Shown: one piece after another, positions 7,987 through 11,539 of the stretch | Layout: each line of letters starts with the position of its first letter | Numbering within the stretch: the stretch's first letter is position 1 | Source: JBHIER01 sp046760705 [NCBI: bacterium] | Lineage (GTDB): Bacteria > JBHIER01 > G020348925 | Reading direction: 5' to 3' | DNA length: 11,539 nt | Assembly (NCBI GenBank): GCA_046760705.1 | Contig: JBHIER010000057.1 | Span: 1-11,539, forward strand | The notes under the pieces: model-generated | What the model saw: the letters and a program-made list of their open reading frames with translations, nothing else | The model's database searches: none | What the model was told of the DNA's origin: nothing | Translations under genes and position numbers: made by a program

Positions 7987-8093
7987 ATAAAAGATCTATC
8001 CTCCGGGCGGGTCTCGGTGGGTGAGGAGGAGAACAGGCTGGAAAGACCGGAGGTTGAGATTTATAGTGAACGCTTTTTGAAGGAGGAGTCATA

Positions 8094-8471
8094 TTGAGGC
8101 CCAAAGATGAAAAGGGATTGATTCTTATCGACATCTTGATTGTCATCCTGATTGCGGGGATCATTGCTGCCATTTTGGTTCCCCAATATGCCCAGAAGAG
8201 GGAGAGGGAGCAGACAGAACTCTGTCGGCAGAATATGATCTCTTTGGCCGATGTGGAGGGAAGATATTATGAAAGGGCCGAGAAGTTCGCATCGGACATT
8301 GGGGAGCTATCTGTGGTGGTCCCAGAGGTTGGTGGTTTGGTCTGTCCGAAGGGAGGGCTGGAGTACTCTATTGCCCTCCAAGATTCCCTGTCGTACGTGA
8401 TCACCTGTCCCCATGGGCATGGGGATGTCCGAGGAGATACCACTGAGACAAAGATGAGTTGGGAGAAGTGA
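8094..8471 (+). CDS. Type IV prepilin/pseudopilin-like protein
   Basis: The 125-residue product has a short charged leader (MRPKDEKG) ending in Gly8, followed by a long hydrophobic helix (about 9-29, LILIDILIVILIAGIIAAIL) leading into PQY. This is the class III signal pattern cut by prepilin peptidase. Position +5 of the mature chain is Asp rather than the usual Glu. The globular part has Cys44, Cys84 (VCPKGG) and Cys105 (TCPHGHG); the CPxGG and CPHG pattern recurs in pseudopilin-like proteins of uncultured phyla. The TTG start is chosen because AGGAGG (8081-8086) lies 7 nt upstream and no in-frame ATG precedes the signal. At this size it could be a minor pilin, a secretion pseudopilin or a short major subunit. 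It stands 87 nt before the PilM-like gene. Confidence 0.8.
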   Translation: MRPKDEKGLILIDILIVILIAGIIAAILVPQYAQKREREQTELCRQNMISLADVEGRYYERAEKFASDIGELSVVVPEVGGLVCPKGGLEYSIALQDSLSYVITCPHGHGDVRGDTTETKMSWEK

Positions 8472-8558
8472 TCGGACTCCGATTTCACTCCCGGTGCAAC
8501 CCATTTCTCAAAGCTCTAATATTTTTACTCTTTTCACACCCCCCCTCGGAGCCTGCGA

Positions 8559-9494
8559 ATGAAGAAAGGGCATCTGAACCCATGTGGGCTCGGTGTGCAA
8601 TTTGGGTCGTGTTCAGTTCGGCTTGTGGTCTTGGAGCGTCATCGGAAAGGGGTCCGGCTGCAACAATGTTGTGAGAGAGCCTTTCCTGATGGTGTACGTT
8701 TCCAAGGGGTATTCGATCCTCATATCAAAGCGACATGTATCCGGGCCCTTCAGTCTCTTCTGGCCGACCTCCGGCTGAAGACAGAGAAGGCCACGGTCGG
8801 CCTGGACAGCAGAGCCGTCTTTTTGAGGAGGATCCGCATCGATTCGTGGTTGGAAGAGGATGAGCTTCAGGATCAGGTGCTGTGGGAAGCAGAGCAGTTG
8901 CTCGTCGATCCCCTTGACCGTTGCGTGGTTGACTTTCACGTTCAGGATGTAAGTGAGACCGTGCGTGAGGTGCTTTTGGCCGTCGTCCGGAGGAGAACGG
9001 TGGAGGAGTACACCGAGGTTCTGGAAAAGTCGGGTTTGGACCCCTTCTGTTTGGATGTCGATCTGTTCGCCCTGAGCAATGCGTACGAGCACATCACTGC
9101 ATCTCCTGGGCCTGGCCCCGCTGTCCTGGTCGATGTTGAGCCAGGTTGTGTTCGATGTGTGGTCGTCCGTGAGCGCATGTTCTGCTTTGGCCGGGCATGT
9201 GAGATGAGAGCTCCGCCGGCCGAGCTGGTGGAGCTGTTGAGAACGGCCGCGCTCCATGTCGAGGGAGGCGATGGATCCCTCCCTTTTGCCAGGATCGTCC
9301 TGAGCGGCAGTGGGGCTCTGTCCGAACGATTGATCTCGGATCTGACCGCCAGATGTGACCGTCCCGTCGAGGTGGCCCATCCCTTCCGGGGGGTGAAGAT
9401 GGGGCCGTCGCTCAGCCGCCAGCAGCTCCAAAAGGAGGCCCCCGCTTACATGATCGGTACGGGACTGGCTCTGAGAGGGGCTACCGAGCCGTGA
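8559..9494 (+). CDS. pilM: PilM-like type IV pilus assembly protein, actin fold
   Basis: PilM is a cytoplasmic actin-like protein that binds the N-terminal tail of PilN and links the pilus motor to the inner-membrane platform. This 311-residue protein shows the family layout: a first strand GVQFGSCSVRLV (12-23) where PilM normally has an Asp-Ile-Gly phosphate loop, VLVDVEPG (189-196), the glycine turn IVLSGSG (246-252), an HPF block (274-276) and the closing IGTGLALRG (299-307). The first loop lacks the usual Asp (Gln14 stands there), so nucleotide binding may be weak or lost. The protein is rather short for PilM (about 350) and Cys-rich. ATG has CGGAG seven bases upstream. Its stop overlaps the start of the PilN-like gene by four bases, which supports the assignment because pilM-pilN order and coupling are conserved. 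Confidence 0.8.
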   Translation: MKKGHLNPCGLGVQFGSCSVRLVVLERHRKGVRLQQCCERAFPDGVRFQGVFDPHIKATCIRALQSLLADLRLKTEKATVGLDSRAVFLRRIRIDSWLEEDELQDQVLWEAEQLLVDPLDRCVVDFHVQDVSETVREVLLAVVRRRTVEEYTEVLEKSGLDPFCLDVDLFALSNAYEHITASPGPGPAVLVDVEPGCVRCVVVRERMFCFGRACEMRAPPAELVELLRTAALHVEGGDGSLPFARIVLSGSGALSERLISDLTARCDRPVEVAHPFRGVKMGPSLSRQQLQKEAPAYMIGTGLALRGATEP

Positions 9495-9805
9495 TTCGAG
9501 TCAATTTCCTCAAAGAGATAAGGCCGAAGACTATCAGCCGCCCTGAAGTACCGAGGGTGACTTCAGGGGGTGTCCTTATGCTTGTGGCTGTTTTCATCGT
9601 CCTCATGATGTTCGCTTCTCTTCTGATGAGGTCCTTTTGGGGGGAAGATGCCCGGGACGGAAACAGCGATCTCGGCGCCGCATCGCCCCTTGGGGGGTTA
9701 TATCAACGGTCGGGGCCTGAAGATGCCTCCTCCATCAGCCCCGCCTTCTTCGTCTCTGCTGCACCGTTGGAGCCCAATTGGGCCAGTGGAGCTGAGGAGT
9801 TATGA
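9491..9805 (+). CDS. Short PilN-like inner-membrane protein
   Basis: The protein has 104 residues. It starts MIRVNFLKEIRPK, close to the MIRINLLP motif by which PilN docks on PilM, then has one membrane helix (about 28-46, VLMLVAVFIVLMMFASLLM) and a Gly/Ser/Pro-rich tail of about 55 residues outside. Genuine PilN is about 180-200 residues with a coiled coil and a ferredoxin-like domain after the membrane helix; both are missing here. Frames around the tail show no continuation of a PilN domain, so a recent frameshift is not evident. The GTG start overlaps the pilM stop (GTGA) and its own stop overlaps the rsmD start (ATGA). Those overlaps and the docking-like N-terminus are the evidence for the gene and for the PilN-like call. 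Confidence 0.7.
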   Translation: MIRVNFLKEIRPKTISRPEVPRVTSGGVLMLVAVFIVLMMFASLLMRSFWGEDARDGNSDLGAASPLGGLYQRSGPEDASSISPAFFVSAAPLEPNWASGAEEL

Positions 9806-10365
9806 GGGTTATTGCCGGAGCGGCCAAGGGGCTGAGGCTTAAAACGCTGAAGGGCTCGGACAAACGGCCCACCACAGATCGGGTTAAAGAGAGCATGTTC
9901 GCTACTATCGGGGAGAAGGTTTTGGGGGCTGAGGCCATGGATCTGTTTGCTGGAACGGGCAATCTGGGGATCGAGGCCCTCAGCCGTGGGGCTCGAGCTG
10001 TGCTCTTCGTGGACAGAGATGTCAGGGCCAAAAGGGCCATTGAAGAGAATCTGAGGGCGACCCAGCTTTTGGACAGAGCGGAGATATGGATGTGCGATGT
10101 CTTTGCTACGCTGCAGCGGTTGAGAGCCAGCCGCAGGATGTTCGATCTGATCTTCGCCGATCCTCCTTACGGGAAAGGATACGGAGAGCGGACGCTTCTT
10201 TTTCTCGGTGAGGGCGATATTCTGAGGGAAGAGGGTATGTTCGTCCTTGAGCATGCCACCTGTGAAGAGGTCGCCGGCTCGTGTAAGGGGATGAAGGCCG
10301 TCTCCGAGAGAATATTCGGCCAGACAGTGGTTCACTTTTTCCGATGCCTCAAGATTGAGGAGTAG
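9802..10365 (+). CDS. rsmD: 16S rRNA (guanine(966)-N2)-methyltransferase RsmD
   Basis: RsmD uses S-adenosylmethionine to methylate N2 of G966 in 16S rRNA during 30S assembly. The 187-residue length is normal for the family. The N-terminus MRVIAGAAKG with RPTTDRVKES (22-31) is the RsmD signature. The SAM-binding loop DLFAGTGNLGIEALSRGA spans 47-64, followed by the acidic residue of motif II (Asp71), and the catalytic DPPY motif lies at 120-123. The start ATG overlaps the stop of the PilN-like gene by four bases, indicating translational coupling, and coaD follows after three bases. An rsmD-coaD pair is widespread in bacteria and supports both calls. Nothing unusual was seen. Confidence 0.95.
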   Translation: MRVIAGAAKGLRLKTLKGSDKRPTTDRVKESMFATIGEKVLGAEAMDLFAGTGNLGIEALSRGARAVLFVDRDVRAKRAIEENLRATQLLDRAEIWMCDVFATLQRLRASRRMFDLIFADPPYGKGYGERTLLFLGEGDILREEGMFVLEHATCEEVAGSCKGMKAVSERIFGQTVVHFFRCLKIEE

Positions 10366-10368
10366 AAC

Positions 10369-10851
10369 GTGCGCAGAGCCTTGTATCCTGGGACCTTTGA
10401 TCCTGTGACCAAAGGTCATCTCGACATCATGGAGCGTGCCCTGCGCATATTTGACTTTTTGATTGTCGCAGTGGCTGCGAATCCTCAGAAACGGACCCTC
10501 TTCACCGGAGAGGAACGAGTGGAGATGATAAGGGAGGAGACCCAGGGTTGGGAGAACATCCACATCGAGTCCTTTGATGGCCTTCTCATCGAATATGCTC
10601 ACACCAGAGGGGCGCAGTCGATCATTCGGGGGCTGCGGGCTGTGTCCGATTTTGAGTACGAGTTCCAGATGGCCCTGACAAATAGGAGCCTCAACTCCGA
10701 CATCGAGACGGTCTTTCTTATGCCGAACGAACAGTATACCTATCTCAACTCCACTATTGTTAAGGAGATCGCACGTCTGGGTGGCGATGTCAGCCAGTTT
10801 GTGCCGAAGGGTGTGGAAAGGCGGCTGCAAGAGAGGTTGGCGCGCCTATGA
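10369..10851 (+). CDS. coaD: Phosphopantetheine adenylyltransferase CoaD
   Basis: CoaD joins ATP and 4'-phosphopantetheine to form dephospho-CoA, the penultimate step of coenzyme A synthesis, as a cytoplasmic hexamer. The 160-residue length is standard. Motifs: the nucleotidyltransferase TFDPVTKGH (9-17) with the HxGH-type His17, the substrate lysine around NPQK (Lys41), [14 protein letters not shown] (85-98), and [11 protein letters not shown] (125-135), where the common ISSTxVRE block reads NSTIVKE. The GTG start at 10369 is set by the [13 protein letters not shown]-terminus and GAGGAG in the end of rsmD just upstream; only three bases separate the genes. A single-base start-stop overlap after it opens a seven-codon frame (MKEPAKR) that is not considered a gene. 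Confidence 0.96.
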   Translation: MRRALYPGTFDPVTKGHLDIMERALRIFDFLIVAVAANPQKRTLFTGEERVEMIREETQGWENIHIESFDGLLIEYAHTRGAQSIIRGLRAVSDFEYEFQMALTNRSLNSDIETVFLMPNEQYTYLNSTIVKEIARLGGDVSQFVPKGVERRLQERLARL

Positions 10852-10900
10852 AGGAGCCGGCCAAAAGGTGACTGATCTCATCGAAAGGAGGGTCATACGC

Positions 10901-11131
10901 GTGGCCAGAACAGGAGCGACTCTGAGTACCTACGGGAAGAGATGGGGGGGCAAGGGAAAGAATGGGAAAGATGCGGGCAGGCGGAGAAGACAGCCCCAAA
11001 AAAAGGAGGAGAACAGCAGACCCTTTCAACGGAGGCAACGACCGAGGGAACGGATAACGCCCCTGGCAGAGCGGTTGGATGAAGCAAGTCTGAAGGCATT
11101 GAAGAGGTTCCGCAAGAGCCTGAAAAAGTGA
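10901..11131 (+). CDS. Small, very basic hypothetical protein
   Basis: No family was recognised. The proposed product is 76 residues with about 26 Lys/Arg against 7 Asp/Glu. It has a Gly/Lys-rich head (YGKRWGGKGKNGKD at 11-24), an Arg/Gln-rich middle (RRRR at 27-30) and a likely amphipathic C-terminal helix (ITPLAERLDEASLKALKRF at 52-70). The composition points to nucleic-acid or ribosome binding, but this is only inference. The GTG start is chosen because AAAGGAGG (10884-10891) lies nine bases upstream, one of the best ribosome sites in the window. The frame extends back into coaD to 10757, but that part overlaps a conserved gene. It follows coaD by 49 nt and may share its transcript. The chance of a spurious frame is real. 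Confidence 0.5.
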   Translation: MARTGATLSTYGKRWGGKGKNGKDAGRRRRQPQKKEENSRPFQRRQRPRERITPLAERLDEASLKALKRFRKSLKK

Positions 11132-11254
11132 CTCCTTCCGTGCCTAGCCCGGACCCCCACTCCCCCTTTCTCCGTTAGCCACATTTCTCCTGGGAGGCGC
11201 AGAACTGAGCCCCAATATTTTTGACCCTGCCGAAAACAGTGTCCAGAGGGTAAA

Positions 11255-11363
11255 TCGGAGGAGTGGATCACCTCAGGATCTGAATCTGCGGAACCTGCGG
11301 ACGGGCTCCAAGATTTTCAACACTCCAGTACTCCTGTGTATCGAGAGGTCTCTGCGTCTCTGT
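11255..11363 (+). repeat. Dispersed intergenic repeat, copy C (degenerate)
   Basis: The right part, from CAACACTCCAGTACTCC (11319) through TCTCTGCGTCTCTGT, matches the right arm of copy A with few changes. GGAGGAGTGGAT (11257-11268) and GAATCTG (11282-11288) match its left part. The left terminal repeat and first inner arm are missing or decayed, so this copy is shorter and probably older than A and B. It lies between the small basic gene and the acyl-CoA synthetase promoter. The remaining non-coding DNA on both sides (11132-11254, 11364-11474) holds only the 14-base motif noted in the findings and the promoter below. Confidence 0.75.
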
Positions 11364-11397
11364 ACATCTGGGGCCGACAATCCGGGTGAAAAAGTCG

Positions 11398-11426
11398 TTG
11401 ACTTGCGCGCTCTTTTGTCATAGACT
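11398..11426 (+). promoter_or_regulatory. Sigma70-type promoter for the acyl-CoA synthetase gene
   Basis: TTGACT (11398-11403), a 17-base spacer and TAGACT (11421-11426) resemble the housekeeping promoter consensus. Transcription would begin near 11433, leaving a leader of about 40 nt with AGGAGG (11465-11470) four bases before the ATG at 11475. Position and spacing fit a promoter for the partial gene at the window end. Confidence 0.55.
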
Positions 11427-11474
11427 TTAATCCACAATATGCATTAGCCGCCAGTTCGAATTACAGGAGGTTTC

Positions 11475-11539
11475 ATGGGCTCGACTGAGCCAGGGGGTAT
11501 GAAGAACATATTCTCCCCCAGGTCCGTGGCCGTGGTGGG
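11475..11539 (+). CDS. ADP-forming acyl-CoA/acetyl-CoA synthetase, N-terminal fragment
   Basis: Only the first 21 codons are in the window; the gene runs off the 3' edge. The start of the product, MKNIFSPRSVAVV after a short MGSTEPGG head, matches the N-terminus of the CoA-binding domain of NDP-forming acyl-CoA synthetases, which typically read like LFNPRSVAVIGAS. These enzymes interconvert acyl-CoA plus ADP and phosphate with the free acid plus ATP; the same domain also opens Pat-type protein acetyltransferases. ATG 11475 is preferred because AGGAGG lies four bases upstream; ATG 11499 in the same frame has a purine-rich stretch too close to serve. The family call rests on about 13 residues. 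Confidence 0.6.
   Translation, partial: MGSTEPGGMKNIFSPRSVAVV

Noticed and set aside
7780-8097. Open frame of 105 codons between the ComEA-like and prepilin-like genes
   Set aside because: It runs through the promoter and repeat copy B, has no ribosome site and resembles no protein; the frame is accidental.
8613-9431. 272-codon frame on the - strand opposite pilM
   Set aside because: It is antisense to a gene supported by family motifs and operon overlaps; no protein family is evident.
9703-10830. 375-codon frame on the - strand opposite the PilN-like gene, rsmD and coaD
   Set aside because: It is fully antisense to conserved genes and has no recognisable motif. Long antisense frames are common in GC-rich coding DNA.
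10757-10900. N-terminal extension of the small basic protein into coaD
   Set aside because: It would overlap the conserved end of coaD by 95 bases; the strong ribosome site before GTG 10901 gives a better start.
1-11539. CRISPR array, insertion sequence with transposase, tRNA or rRNA genes
   Set aside because: No regularly spaced repeats, no transposase frame and no tRNA or rRNA signature were found; the repeats present are dispersed and in both orientations.

Overview
The window is about 11.5 kb of moderately GC-rich, gene-dense bacterial chromosome with every protein gene on the + strand. The best taxonomic clue is an almost 2,000-residue SprA-type outer-membrane translocon protein. Together with type IV pilus-like genes, a glutaminyl-cyclase-like M28 enzyme and the start of an ADP-forming acyl-CoA synthetase, it suggests a member of the wider FCB superphylum or an uncultured relative (Zixibacteria-, KSB1- or Latescibacteria-like) rather than a typical Bacteroidetes. 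The phylum is inferred, not proven. Non-ATG starts are common (TTG for the prepilin-like gene and probably sprA; GTG for the PilN-like, coaD and small basic genes).

Positions 1-204 hold a structured RNA: a long imperfect outer stem closing a three-way junction, a T7 tract, then a separate strong intrinsic terminator only about 30 nt before the sprA start. The 3' strand of the outer stem can instead pair over 13 of 14 positions with the left arm of the terminator. This is the mutually exclusive geometry of an attenuator or riboswitch, so sprA may be controlled by a leader RNA. The competing reading is a free 6S-like RNA followed by a terminator.

Positions 233-6223 encode SprA. Next come a secreted M28/glutaminyl-cyclase-like enzyme (6386-7339) and a membrane-anchored ComEA-like helix-hairpin-helix protein (7385-7783). 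After a promoter and an intergenic repeat there is a prepilin-like protein (8094-8471), a PilM-like actin-fold protein (8559-9494), a short PilN-like membrane protein (9491-9805), rsmD (9802-10365), coaD (10369-10851) and a very basic 76-residue protein (10901-11131). pilM, the PilN-like gene, rsmD and coaD overlap by 4 nt or are separated by 3 nt, so they look like one transcription and translation unit. The last 65 bases hold the promoter-proximal start of an ADP-forming acyl-CoA synthetase gene that runs off the window.

Three copies of a 110-130 bp dispersed intergenic repeat (6241-6372 +, 7857-7986 -, 11255-11363 +), with imperfect terminal inverted repeats and internal inverted arms, occupy three intergenic spaces. 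It looks like a MITE-like or palindromic element. Together the genes describe cell-envelope export (SprA, possibly N-terminal cyclization of exported proteins), a reduced pilus/pseudopilus module, and housekeeping functions for rRNA methylation and CoA synthesis.
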